Part shown: positions 35,263 through 42,987 of the stretch, piece after piece
Layout: each line of letters begins with the position of its first letter
Position numbering within the stretch: the stretch's first letter is position 1
From: Candidatus Coprocola pullicola
Lineage (GTDB): Bacteria; Bacillota; Clostridia; Lachnospirales; Anaerotignaceae
Direction of reading: 5' to 3'
DNA: 42,987 nt
NCBI GenBank assembly: GCA_018715395.1
Contig: DVLQ01000045.1
Coordinates: forward strand, 1 to 42,987
Notes under the pieces: generated by a model
Seen by the model: the letters and a program-made list of their open reading frames with translations, nothing else
Databases searched by the model: none
Told to the model about the DNA's origin: nothing
Made by a program: the position numbers and the translations under genes

Positions 35263-35288
35263 AAAAAAACCCCCGGCTTTGCCGAGGG
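35263..35288 (-). terminator. Terminator of sipL
   Basis: On the minus strand, CCCTCGGC pairs with GCCGGGGG (one T-G wobble) around AAA, followed by seven T. It lies about 30 bases after the sipL stop. Confidence 0.9.
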
Positions 35289-35316
35289 ATACGTATAAAA
35301 TTTGTTTGAAAAATAA

Positions 35317-36885
35317 TTAAGCAGGAATTTTCTTTAATATCAGAAGTTTTTGATTTGGATAAATAAGATCAGGATTTTCAATATCATTTAACAAAAGAAT
35401 ATCTTCCATTGTAGTATTATATTCTTTTGCAATACTCCATAAACTATCCCCTTTTTTTACAACATATATAATCGCGCTGGCTCCATATGGAGCTACTGTA
35501 CCAGATTCATCAAAATCAATTTCTGTAATGATTTCTCCCTCTTTTTCTTCTGATACAATGGTTTCCAAGTTTAGAGTAGCTCTTGCTTCAATTTCATTTC
35601 CGGAAAGCATGTTAGCAGTAACATCTTCTACAGAAGCGGTGACATGGGCTTGTGTATCCGGTCTGGTGCCTTTGATTTCAATTTCTTGAGAAAAAGGGAT
35701 GCTTTGGGTTACAACACTGATAGGAGAAGCGTCATTTTCCCCTATATACAGCACTTCTAATGTTACAACACCTTGTACCTCCACTTTATCCTCCATAGGC
35801 GTCACATCATCTACTATCACATCAGCCCATACCTTTTCTATCTGCATAATAGGCGTTGCAGTATCTTCTAATACTATAGTTTCTTTTAATGAAAACTGAT
35901 TTTTATTGGCGCCAATGGCATTTGGATAATGTATGGTTTCTCTTTGTATAGCAAGAGGTTTGTTGGGATAATAGGCGTCTTCTATGAACTCCATTTCTTG
36001 ACTATCCATTACTTTTATGTTTGAACCAATTGTAATTTCTGTATTTAGTATACGGTCTTCTCCATCCTCGTCCGCCATAGGCTGGATATCTTTTTGTTCA
36101 ATCTGCAAATCTGCTGTGGCAAACATTTTTGATGTAATATCATTTCCATCAATATAGCCGTTAAAGGGGATTTCATGTTCTACAACCTCCAATATGCTTT
36201 CATCTGTATCCCCCACATATAATGTGCAAAGTTTGATGTTTCCTCTTACCAATACTCTTCCTTCCATAGGGCGGATATCTTTATCTGTAATTATAGCATC
36301 TGTCTGCAAAATTTCTCCAATATTTGGTTTATTAGATGGAATGACAAGTTCTTCTTTGACAACAAATTTTTCCTTTTTGTTTTCTACAGTAGAATTTACT
36401 TTCATAGCGCCTTTTTTTGTCTGCAATTGAGGCATATCGTTTATCGCTTCTATCATTTCTCCTTCATAAGCGGTAGTGGCTTGCGCTGTTACAGTAATCA
36501 CTGCTTTTATATTTATTTTTCTATCATTTAGCAATTTGCAGTCCAAATGATTTAATACAGCAGAAAGGGTAATATCTGCATTTTGGTCGATGCCGTCAAT
36601 ATGTATAATATCTTCAATAGGCAAAGACGCCTCCATACCGTTGATGGGTTTCATACTTTTTTTACCTTGATACAATATAGAGAGCAACAATTCTCCTGAA
36701 AAGTTCACTCTGTCCTCATTTCCTTTTGCTTCTTGAAGCTGTACGACACCATGGCAGCGGAGTATCTGCTCGATATCCGGTTTACTGTCTGGAACAATCA
36801 CGTCGCCTTCTAATAATATTTGTGCAGACTCTTTTCCAGCTTGCCGGTCAAGGGTAATTTTCTTTTTTTCTAATTCCCAAGACAT
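35317..36885 (-). CDS. sipL: SipL-like spore coat morphogenesis protein (SPOCS/DUF3794 repeats plus LysM)
   Basis: This 522-residue protein has three DUF3794 (SPOCS) modules in a row (about 1-155, 160-310 and 315-460). Each has an ILxGxVIVPDSKPDI-type start and a G.V....LY.G..D core. The C-terminal LysM domain (about 470-520) reads YVVKKGDSLWSIAKEYNTTMEDILLLND. Length and order match SipL of Clostridioides difficile, which binds SpoIVA to recruit the coat onto the forespore. An alternative is another SPOCS-LysM paralog. A strong AAGGAGG precedes the start. It is a single-gene unit with its own terminator, and it implies that the organism sporulates. Confidence 0.85.
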   Translation of the reverse strand: MSWELEKKKITLDRQAGKESAQILLEGDVIVPDSKPDIEQILRCHGVVQLQEAKGNEDRVNFSGELLLSILYQGKKSMKPINGMEASLPIEDIIHIDGIDQNADITLSAVLNHLDCKLLNDRKINIKAVITVTAQATTAYEGEMIEAINDMPQLQTKKGAMKVNSTVENKKEKFVVKEELVIPSNKPNIGEILQTDAIITDKDIRPMEGRVLVRGNIKLCTLYVGDTDESILEVVEHEIPFNGYIDGNDITSKMFATADLQIEQKDIQPMADEDGEDRILNTEITIGSNIKVMDSQEMEFIEDAYYPNKPLAIQRETIHYPNAIGANKNQFSLKETIVLEDTATPIMQIEKVWADVIVDDVTPMEDKVEVQGVVTLEVLYIGENDASPISVVTQSIPFSQEIEIKGTRPDTQAHVTASVEDVTANMLSGNEIEARATLNLETIVSEEKEGEIITEIDFDESGTVAPYGASAIIYVVKKGDSLWSIAKEYNTTMEDILLLNDIENPDLIYPNQKLLILKKIPA

Positions 36886-37000
36886 ACAAAAAGCCTCCTT
36901 TACCTTTGTCTATGGTGATACTATATGATAAAAAAACAAAAAGTATGCCTTTGATTTTATACAGATAAGAACGGATTTTTTGTTTTTAGATATAATCACA

Positions 37001-37029
37001 ATGACTTTTGTATCAAGAAATGCTACAAT
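37001..37029 (+). promoter_or_regulatory. Candidate sigma-A promoter of the sugar-sensing operon
   Basis: ATGACT (four of six to TTGACA), 17 bases, TACAAT (five of six to TATAAT), 68 bases before the response regulator ATG. Confidence 0.45.
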
Positions 37030-37097
37030 AAAAGAAATTTGATAAAAGAAGTTTGTTTGCATAAAATACAATATTGTATTTTTAAGGAGAGAGGATT

Positions 37098-38699
37098 ATG
37101 GCATATTACAAAGTATTATTAGCTGATGATGAAAGAGAAATTAGGCAAGGTATTATTCAAAAAATAGATTGGAAAGCAAATGGTTTTGTATTAGCCGGAG
37201 ATGCTTCCAATGGCAGAGAAGCATTGGAACTGGCAGAAAAAATACAGCCCCATGTTGTTATGACAGACATTAAAATGCCTTTTATGAGCGGTTTGGAATT
37301 GGGTCAAAAACTAGCAATGCAAATGCCTTTGACAAAACTGGTGCTTTTTTCCGGATTTGACGACTTTGAATATGCAAAGCAAGCCATTCAAATCAATGCT
37401 TCAGAATATATATTAAAGCCTGTGGATTCCAAAGAAGTAACAATATTGCTGCAAAAACTCAAAAAACAGCTTGACTGTGAAATGAAAGAAAGAAGAGATG
37501 TAGAGATATTACGTCAAAATTATATACAAAGCCTGCCTATATTACGTCAGCAGTTTTTTTCCAGTTTGGTAGAAGGCAGTTTTTCTGAAGAAAGGATATG
37601 GGAATTGGCAAAACAATATGAAATTGATTTGAGGGCAAATTGCTGGGCTGTAACAGTCATTAGAGGAGATACAAAAGAAAATGGCGGCAAAGGCTCTTTG
37701 TCAGGGCAGGCCGAGCTGGTTCCATTATCTTTACAGCAGATTGTATCTGAAAATTTAGCAAGGCTGTATCGAACAATCAATTTTTTATATAACGATGCGT
37801 TGATTATCATATCTTTGTTTGAAAAAAAAGAAGAGGTTTTGGGTTATGTGGGAGCTATGAATCGTATTTGCGATATGGCCAGAGATGTTTTAGAGCTTTC
37901 TGTAACAGCCGGTATAGGCTCTGTTTGCCATAAGCTATCTCATTTGCAGTATTCTTTTGAAGGAGCTGTAAATGCTTTGGAGTATCGAATGCTTTTAGAT
38001 GAAAGCGCCATTTTTATTGATGATGTAGAACCAAACAAAAAAGCAGTACAACTGGATGAATCAGAACAAAAGGCCTTGATTAGCGCTATTAAGCTAGATA
38101 CGGCTGAAAAAATAGAAAAGACAGTTCATCATATGATTGATTATTTTAAACAAGCTAATACGGCTATGAACCAATATCAAATTTATATGACAGAGTTATT
38201 TTCAGAATTATTTAAAATTGTCAGAGCTTATCAACTGGATATAGAAGAAATATTTGGAACAGATTTTAAAGGCTATTTTTCTATGCAGGATTATGAATCT
38301 TTGGAGGGTTTAAAAAAATGGCTGACAGATGTTTGCATCAAAATGAGTGGACGAATTAAAAGAGAAAGATTGGATTCTACAAAGATATTAGCAGAAAAAG
38401 CAAAAGAATTTGTGCAGAAAAATTATGGTAACAGCGACGTTTCTGTGGAAATGCTTTGCAGTTATTTACATGTAAGTCCGGCTTATTTTTCTACCATATT
38501 TAAAAAAGAAACAGGCTCTAGCTTTATTAGCTATTTAACAGATGTTCGTATGGAAGAAGCGGTCAAATTACTCAATACCACAGATGATAAAACATATATC
38601 ATTTCTGCAAAGGTGGGATATACAGAGCCAAATTATTTTAGCTATGTTTTTAAAAAGCATTTTGGGGTTTCTCCTTCTAAATATCGAAATGGAAAATAA
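37098..38699 (+). CDS. YesN-type response regulator with AraC DNA-binding domain
   Basis: This 533-residue transcription factor has an N-terminal receiver domain (acidic pair Asp10-Asp11, phosphoacceptor Asp57 in VVMTDIKMP, Lys in YILKPVD). A long middle region (about 130-420) follows, and then a C-terminal pair of AraC helix-turn-helix motifs (VSVEMLCSYLHVSPAYFSTIFKKETG and YIISAKVGYTEPNYFSYVFKKHFGVSPSKYR). Such regulators activate nearby sugar uptake genes. It is first in the operon and lies 12 bases before the cognate kinase. Confidence 0.94.
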   Translation: MAYYKVLLADDEREIRQGIIQKIDWKANGFVLAGDASNGREALELAEKIQPHVVMTDIKMPFMSGLELGQKLAMQMPLTKLVLFSGFDDFEYAKQAIQINASEYILKPVDSKEVTILLQKLKKQLDCEMKERRDVEILRQNYIQSLPILRQQFFSSLVEGSFSEERIWELAKQYEIDLRANCWAVTVIRGDTKENGGKGSLSGQAELVPLSLQQIVSENLARLYRTINFLYNDALIIISLFEKKEEVLGYVGAMNRICDMARDVLELSVTAGIGSVCHKLSHLQYSFEGAVNALEYRMLLDESAIFIDDVEPNKKAVQLDESEQKALISAIKLDTAEKIEKTVHHMIDYFKQANTAMNQYQIYMTELFSELFKIVRAYQLDIEEIFGTDFKGYFSMQDYESLEGLKKWLTDVCIKMSGRIKRERLDSTKILAEKAKEFVQKNYGNSDVSVEMLCSYLHVSPAYFSTIFKKETGSSFISYLTDVRMEEAVKLLNTTDDKTYIISAKVGYTEPNYFSYVFKKHFGVSPSKYRNGK

Positions 38700-38711
38700 A
38701 GGAGGAAAATA

Positions 38712-40511
38712 ATGCAAGAAAATATCAAAAAATGGATACAATATTTTAGAAAAAGAGATATTCGTTTTGTAATCTCCATTTGTTTTACACTGATTGCTGT
38801 TTGTGGCAGCGTATTTATTGGTATGTCTTTATTTTTTCGATTTTCTGCAGCAAACGAAGCAGCTTTGGAAGAAAATAATAAAAGAATTGTCAATCAAGTC
38901 AACATGAGTTTAGACGGATATCTTAGAAATTTGATGAAAGTTTCCGATACCATGCGATATCGTGTGTTAAGAGATTGTGATATTGTCAAAGATAGTTTTA
39001 ACAGTGACATGAATTTGCTTTACGAGGCAAATCGAGAAAGCATTGTCAGCATTGCAGTGTTTGATAAAGAGGGACAGCTTATAGACGCCACTCCTTTAGC
39101 AAAATTGAAAAAAACAGCACAGCCAAAAAAAGAAGATTGGTTTTATCAAGCCCAAACAAAAATAGAAAATATACATTTTTCAACGCCTCATGTGCAAAAC
39201 TTGTTTGAAGACATAGAGTATAAATATAAATGGGTAGTTTCTTTGAGCCGTTCGGTGGAGCTGATGACAGAAGGAAAAACGGAAACAGGCGTATTGCTGG
39301 TAGATATTAATTTTAGCGGTATTGAACAAATATTTAAAAATATTGATTTGGGAAAATCCGGCTATGTTTATCTGATGAGCAATGATGGAGAAATTATATA
39401 TCATCCAAGGCAACAACTGATTTATTCCAATTTGGAAAAAGAAAATAATAAAAAAGCTACAGCATATGAAGATGGCAGTCATGTGGAACGATTTGAAGGA
39501 GAAAAAAGGCTTGTTACAGTCAAAACAGTGGGCTATACCGGATGGAAGATAGTAGGAGTATCTCCTATGATGGAAAGTCTGCAAAATAATTTTCAAATTC
39601 GTATGTTTGTATTAATTTTATTTTTGTTTACCATATTTCTTTTATTGATTGCAAATACTTTTGTTTCTTCTAAAATTGCAGACCCTATTATGGAATTGGA
39701 AAAGTCTGTAAAAAAGTTAGAGCAGGGATATTTAGATACGCCTATTGCCATAGGCGGGTCTTATGAAATTCGTCATTTAGGAGAAGCAATCAAATCTATG
39801 GCAGAGCAGATGAGAAAACTCATGAACGATATTGTTACAGAGCAGGAGTCAAAAAGAAAAAGCGAATTTGACGCTTTGCAAAGTCAAATTAATCCACATT
39901 TTTTATATAACACATTGGATTCTATTGTGTGGATGATAGAAAATGAAAGATATCAAGAAGCCATTGTTATGGTAACTTCATTAGCTAGCTTTTTTAGAGT
40001 GGGGCTAAGCAAAGGCAAAAACATCATTCCTCTGCAAGATGAGTTAAACCATGCCGGAAGTTATATTACCATACAGCATATGCGTTTTCGAGATAAATTT
40101 ACATTTAATATCAATGTAGAAAAAGGCATTTTACATATGGCAACCATTAAATTGATTATACAACCGTTGTTGGAAAATGCGGTATATCATGGTGTGGAGT
40201 TTATGGATGGAGATGGAGAGATTGAAGTCAATGCTTATTCCAAAAACGGCAGTCTTTACATTGATGTAGTGGATAATGGAATGGGGATTCCGGAAGAAGA
40301 AATAGGCGGGCTTTTAAAAAGAGATGTGGCTCATAGGGGAAAAGGAAGTGGAATAGGGTTGAGAAATGTCCATGAAAGGATACAGCTTTATTTTGGAGAA
40401 GCTTATGGGCTGACTATACTGAGTGAAGCGGATGTGGGCACCACTGTAAGAATCCACTTGCCTTTGATTTCTTATGAAAGCGCCGAAAAATGGGGGGAGG
40501 AAAAAGCTTGA
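38712..40511 (+). CDS. YesM-type sensor histidine kinase
   Basis: This 599-residue membrane protein has transmembrane segments near residues 18-42 and 298-322. They flank an extracellular Cache-like sensor (about 45-295) with FEDIEYKYKWVVSLSRSVE and GYVYLMSNDGEIIYHP. A HAMP linker follows. The His_kinase box is QSQINPHFLYNTLDSIVW, with His396. The ATPase motifs are ENAVYHG, DNGMGIPEEE and GSGIGLRNVHERIQLYFG. It phosphorylates the preceding regulator. GGAGG precedes the ATG. Its stop overlaps the start of the next gene by three bases. Confidence 0.94.
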   Translation: MQENIKKWIQYFRKRDIRFVISICFTLIAVCGSVFIGMSLFFRFSAANEAALEENNKRIVNQVNMSLDGYLRNLMKVSDTMRYRVLRDCDIVKDSFNSDMNLLYEANRESIVSIAVFDKEGQLIDATPLAKLKKTAQPKKEDWFYQAQTKIENIHFSTPHVQNLFEDIEYKYKWVVSLSRSVELMTEGKTETGVLLVDINFSGIEQIFKNIDLGKSGYVYLMSNDGEIIYHPRQQLIYSNLEKENNKKATAYEDGSHVERFEGEKRLVTVKTVGYTGWKIVGVSPMMESLQNNFQIRMFVLILFLFTIFLLLIANTFVSSKIADPIMELEKSVKKLEQGYLDTPIAIGGSYEIRHLGEAIKSMAEQMRKLMNDIVTEQESKRKSEFDALQSQINPHFLYNTLDSIVWMIENERYQEAIVMVTSLASFFRVGLSKGKNIIPLQDELNHAGSYITIQHMRFRDKFTFNINVEKGILHMATIKLIIQPLLENAVYHGVEFMDGDGEIEVNAYSKNGSLYIDVVDNGMGIPEEEIGGLLKRDVAHRGKGSGIGLRNVHERIQLYFGEAYGLTILSEADVGTTVRIHLPLISYESAEKWGEEKA

Positions 40512-41467
40512 AAATAAAAAATATATTTTATACATTTTCTGTCGTGATGCTCTTTTTTGGAATGGTATATTTTATCTCTTTTGATATAACAGAACAGCCT
40601 ACGCAGTCTGTATATACCAAAATTTCTGTCATTACCAGAGAAACCAACAGCGATTGTATTGTAAATTTACAGCAGGGCATTGAACAGGCTGAATTGGATT
40701 TGGATGTAGAAATCAGTCTTGTCACACTTACAGAGCAAAATAATGCGCAGGAACAACAAAATCTGATACAAAGAGAACTAAATAGCGGCGCACAAGCTAT
40801 TGTGATTACACCAATAGATGATGAAGCATTATCCAAAACAATAGAAGAAACTGCTAAAAAAATTCCTATTATTGCTATGGGAAGCACCATAAAAAATGGT
40901 ATTTCTGATAGTGTTTTGGGACAAGATGAAAAAATGGGGCAAGAATTGGGCAGACGTATTTTTTATAAGGGCATTTTTGATAAAAAAATATTGATATTAC
41001 AAAGCAGCCAGAATTGTGATGCCATACAGAAAAGAGAAAAGGGATTGCATTCTGTATTAGAGAAAAGGGCAGAAAGTATTGTTACAAAGCCTGTTACACT
41101 TTCAGCAGATACTTCTCAATACTTAGAAACAATTATTTATGAAACTCAGCCCGATATTATTGTGGCATTGGAACCGACTATATTGGATATTACAGCAGAA
41201 ACAATACAAAATATGCAAAAAAAACATATCGCCATATATGGATTTGGTATGACCACAAAAACACCTTCTTATATTGAAAAAAACATGATTACAACAGCTG
41301 TAATACAAAATGATTTTAATTTAGGTTATTTAAGTATACGAAGCGCTATGCAGGCATTGGGAAAAATAGAAAATAAACAGCAAGGAGAAATCGATTATGC
41401 TCTTGTAAATGGCTACAATATGTATACAAAAGAAAACCAAAGATTATTATTTCCTTTTGTAAGATAA
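40508..41467 (+). CDS. Membrane-anchored periplasmic-binding-type sensor protein
   Basis: This 319-residue protein has one N-terminal transmembrane segment (about residues 6-24) and no lipobox Cys, then a type-1 periplasmic binding fold (about 35-300). Visible family pieces are KISVITRETNSD, AQAIVITPIDDEALSKTIEETAKKIPIIAMGS and GYLSIRSAMQALG. It starts with TTG 40508 after GGGGGAGG and overlaps the kinase stop, so the two are coupled. In Clostridium beijerinckii a similar anchored protein (XylFII) senses sugar and works with a LytS/YesN pair; I infer the same arrangement here. It would present the ligand to the kinase rather than feed a transporter. Confidence 0.75.
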   Translation: MKIKNIFYTFSVVMLFFGMVYFISFDITEQPTQSVYTKISVITRETNSDCIVNLQQGIEQAELDLDVEISLVTLTEQNNAQEQQNLIQRELNSGAQAIVITPIDDEALSKTIEETAKKIPIIAMGSTIKNGISDSVLGQDEKMGQELGRRIFYKGIFDKKILILQSSQNCDAIQKREKGLHSVLEKRAESIVTKPVTLSADTSQYLETIIYETQPDIIVALEPTILDITAETIQNMQKKHIAIYGFGMTTKTPSYIEKNMITTAVIQNDFNLGYLSIRSAMQALGKIENKQQGEIDYALVNGYNMYTKENQRLLFPFVR

Positions 41468-41481
41468 GGGAGGGGATAAAT

Positions 41482-42525
41482 ATGCATGGAAAAATTGTTA
41501 AAATTTTTATGATATTTTTCATCCTTGTTTTATGTTTTCAAACAGGTTGTCAAAAACATACAACACAATTACAAAAAAATATTGTGCCTGAAATAAAACT
41601 GGGAGTAGCTATTTATAAAAGAGATGACACTTTTATTGCGATGCTTATATCAAATCTGGAAGAAGAAATCAAAAAAGGGCAACAGCAAAAAAATATAAAA
41701 ATTACTATGAATACAGTAGACGCCAAAGGAAGTCAAACTGTACAAAATGACCAGATTGACAAATTGATAGAACAGGGCTGTGATGTACTTTGCGTCAATT
41801 TGGTGGATCGAACAGTGGCTTCTGCTGTGATTGATAAAGCTAAAGCAGCAAATATTCCAGTTATTTTTTTTAACAGAGAGCCTGTAGCAGAAGACTTACA
41901 AAGATGGGATAAAGTTTATTATGTAGGAGCAGAGGCTAGTAAAAGCGGATATTTGCAGGGGCAGATTGTAGTAGAGGCTTATCAAGAAAATCCGCATACC
42001 ATAGATAAAAATGGAGACGGCAAAGTACAATATGTTGTTTTAGAAGGAGAACAGGGACATCAAGATGCTCTTTTAAGAACAGAATATGCTGTAAAGACTA
42101 TTACAGATGCAGGTATACAGATGGAGAAACTGGCCGGGGATACTGCAAACTGGCATAGAAGTCAAGCGGCTACCAAAATGACTCAGTGGCTGCAAGTGTA
42201 TGGAGATAAAATAGAATTGGTATTGTCAAATAATGACGATATGGCTATTGGAGCTATTGACGCTTATGAAGGTGCCTCAAAACCATTACCTGCTGTTGTA
42301 GGTATTGATGCAACGACATTGGCAATCGAAGCGCTCAAAGAAGGAAAACTCTTGGGCACTGTAAAAAATGACGCACAAAAACAGGCGGAATTAATATTTA
42401 TGTTAAGCTATCAGTTGGTTACAAATACATATCTTCAAGAAGATATAGATATAACAAAGCAAAAATATTTTTTCACAGAATATACTATGATACAGCCAAA
42501 AGATGTTTTAAAAAAATCAGAATAA
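41482..42525 (+). CDS. mglB: Galactose/glucose-binding lipoprotein of an ABC transporter (MglB-like)
   Basis: This 347-residue protein has a lipoprotein-type signal ending QTGC (Cys23; the -3 Gln is atypical) and a galactose/glucose-binding protein fold. The calcium loop of E. coli MglB is kept (DKNGDGKVQ). The sugar contacts also appear conserved by position: Asp in RDDTF, Asn in VNLVD, His/Asp/Arg in GHQDALLR, Trp in ANWHRS, Asn in SNNDDMA and Asp in GIDAT. So it should bind D-galactose or D-glucose. AGGGAGGGG precedes the start. Transporter genes (mglA, mglC) are not in the window; they may lie to the right. Confidence 0.9.
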   Translation: MHGKIVKIFMIFFILVLCFQTGCQKHTTQLQKNIVPEIKLGVAIYKRDDTFIAMLISNLEEEIKKGQQQKNIKITMNTVDAKGSQTVQNDQIDKLIEQGCDVLCVNLVDRTVASAVIDKAKAANIPVIFFNREPVAEDLQRWDKVYYVGAEASKSGYLQGQIVVEAYQENPHTIDKNGDGKVQYVVLEGEQGHQDALLRTEYAVKTITDAGIQMEKLAGDTANWHRSQAATKMTQWLQVYGDKIELVLSNNDDMAIGAIDAYEGASKPLPAVVGIDATTLAIEALKEGKLLGTVKNDAQKQAELIFMLSYQLVTNTYLQEDIDITKQKYFFTEYTMIQPKDVLKKSE

Positions 42526-42716
42526 AAAAAGATATCAATGTGTTGTCTAATGGAAAATAGTTACCATATTATTTGTATTATATCCCCAAATATTTTTTTA
42601 GAATTGTTTTTTTTTACAAAGAAATATGATAATGACCGGAAGTTTCATAAAAATATTGATAGATTTAATTGATTTTTAGACATATTATGGAATTTTAAAA
42701 AATTTTTGAGGTTTTC

Positions 42717-42745
42717 TTGACACAGAAAAAAAGAATGTATACAAT
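42717..42745 (+). promoter_or_regulatory. Strong sigma-A promoter near the right edge
   Basis: TTGACA at 42717-42722 (perfect), 17-base spacer, TACAAT at 42740-42745 (one base off). It lies in a region without coding sequence; the nearest element downstream is a terminator-like hairpin at 42919. Confidence 0.75.
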
Positions 42746-42751
42746 AAAAGC

Positions 42752-42957
42752 AGAAAGAAAATAATACCTGATAAGGGACTATTTCTTCTGTTTTTTACAA
42801 AAGAAAAAATAGAAAATGTGCTAAAGAATTTTAATATAATACAAAAGAAAATCTAAAAAAATACAAAAGAATTTAAAATGATGAAAAAAATAGTCAAAGA
42901 AATAATATAACTATGTTGAAGCAACAGATAACAAACTCTCTGTTGCTTATCTTTTTT
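42752..42957 (+). ncRNA. Candidate small RNA or attenuated leader of about 205 nt
   Basis: It spans from the expected start of the promoter at 42717-42745 to a hairpin with T-run at 42919-42957. The only short frame is a ten-codon MMKKIVKEII without a clear ribosome-binding site. It may be a stand-alone small RNA, or a 5' leader whose terminator controls the gene beyond the window (mglA would be expected). Confidence 0.4.
42919..42957 (+). terminator. Terminator or attenuator at the right edge
   Basis: AAGCAACAGA (42919-42928) pairs with TCTGTTGCTT (42939-42948), ten perfect pairs, followed by ATCTTTTTT. Confidence 0.8.
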
Positions 42958-42987
42958 AAAAAGTTTTATGATTAGAGCAAAATTACT

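Overview
The window looks like chromosomal DNA of a low-GC, spore-forming, flagellated anaerobic Firmicute of the class Clostridia, plausibly Lachnospirales or a relative. This placement is an inference from gene content. Supporting signs are AT-rich codon use, strong GGAGG ribosome-binding sites, the Bacillus/Clostridium order of late flagellar genes (flgM-flgN-flgK-flgL-DUF6470-fliW-csrA next to flagellin), a SipL-type spore-coat morphogenesis protein, an SLH-domain surface protein, RecU, and an AraC-type/YesM two-component pair beside sugar-binding proteins. No rRNA, tRNA, CRISPR array, prophage or intact insertion sequence was seen.

Layout. Positions 1-1742 hold a decayed peptidase fragment, an exported C39-like cysteine peptidase (minus) and an FtsE-like ABC ATPase (plus) with no FtsX partner beside it. 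Positions 1743-2200 hold two imperfect tandem copies of an element of about 210 bp. Both copies can fold into the same multi-helix RNA, with compensatory differences between them; this is the most unusual feature of the window. Positions 2220-5512 hold flagellin (fliC), with a sigma-28-type promoter and a leader carrying two apparent CsrA sites, followed by a FliB-type flagellin lysine N-methylase. Positions 5551-12096 (minus) hold the late flagellar cluster csrA, fliW, DUF6470, flgL, an unusually long flgK, flgN and flgM, with a sigma-28-type promoter upstream of flgM. Positions 12302-14464 hold an FtsA-like ATPase with three beta-grasp-like repeats at its C-terminal end. Positions 14572-19153 hold the chemotaxis operon cheA-cheW-cheR-cheB (minus) under another sigma-28-type promoter.

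Positions 19250-26337 (plus) hold a FliK-like/YlqG-like protein, an FhlB (FlhB C-terminal-like) protein, a PilZ protein, and a 1566-residue SLH surface protein whose start overlaps the PilZ stop. Positions 26430-32625 (plus) hold housekeeping genes: queG, recU, a lipoprotein with a GH26-like fold that appears to lack its catalytic glutamates, tldD, tldE and signal peptidase I. A RibD/DHFR-like reductase (minus) converges on the signal peptidase gene. An EF-hand-like protein at 33356-34357 has a sigma-28-like promoter, so it may be an uncharacterised member of the motility regulon. Positions 34358-35265 hold no convincing gene. sipL (minus) follows, and then a sugar-sensing operon: response regulator, sensor kinase, membrane-anchored binding protein and MglB-type galactose/glucose-binding lipoprotein. 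The right edge has a strong housekeeping promoter and a terminator about 175 bp downstream with no gene between them.

How the parts work together. CsrA, FliW and the flagellin leader form the known loop that matches flagellin translation to secretion. FlgM holds sigma-28 until the hook is complete, and four sigma-28-like promoters here (fliC, flgM, cheA, EF-hand gene) would then fire. FlgN chaperones the junction proteins FlgK and FlgL, and FliB modifies flagellin. All functional statements rest on sequence reading and family knowledge; nothing was searched or computed.
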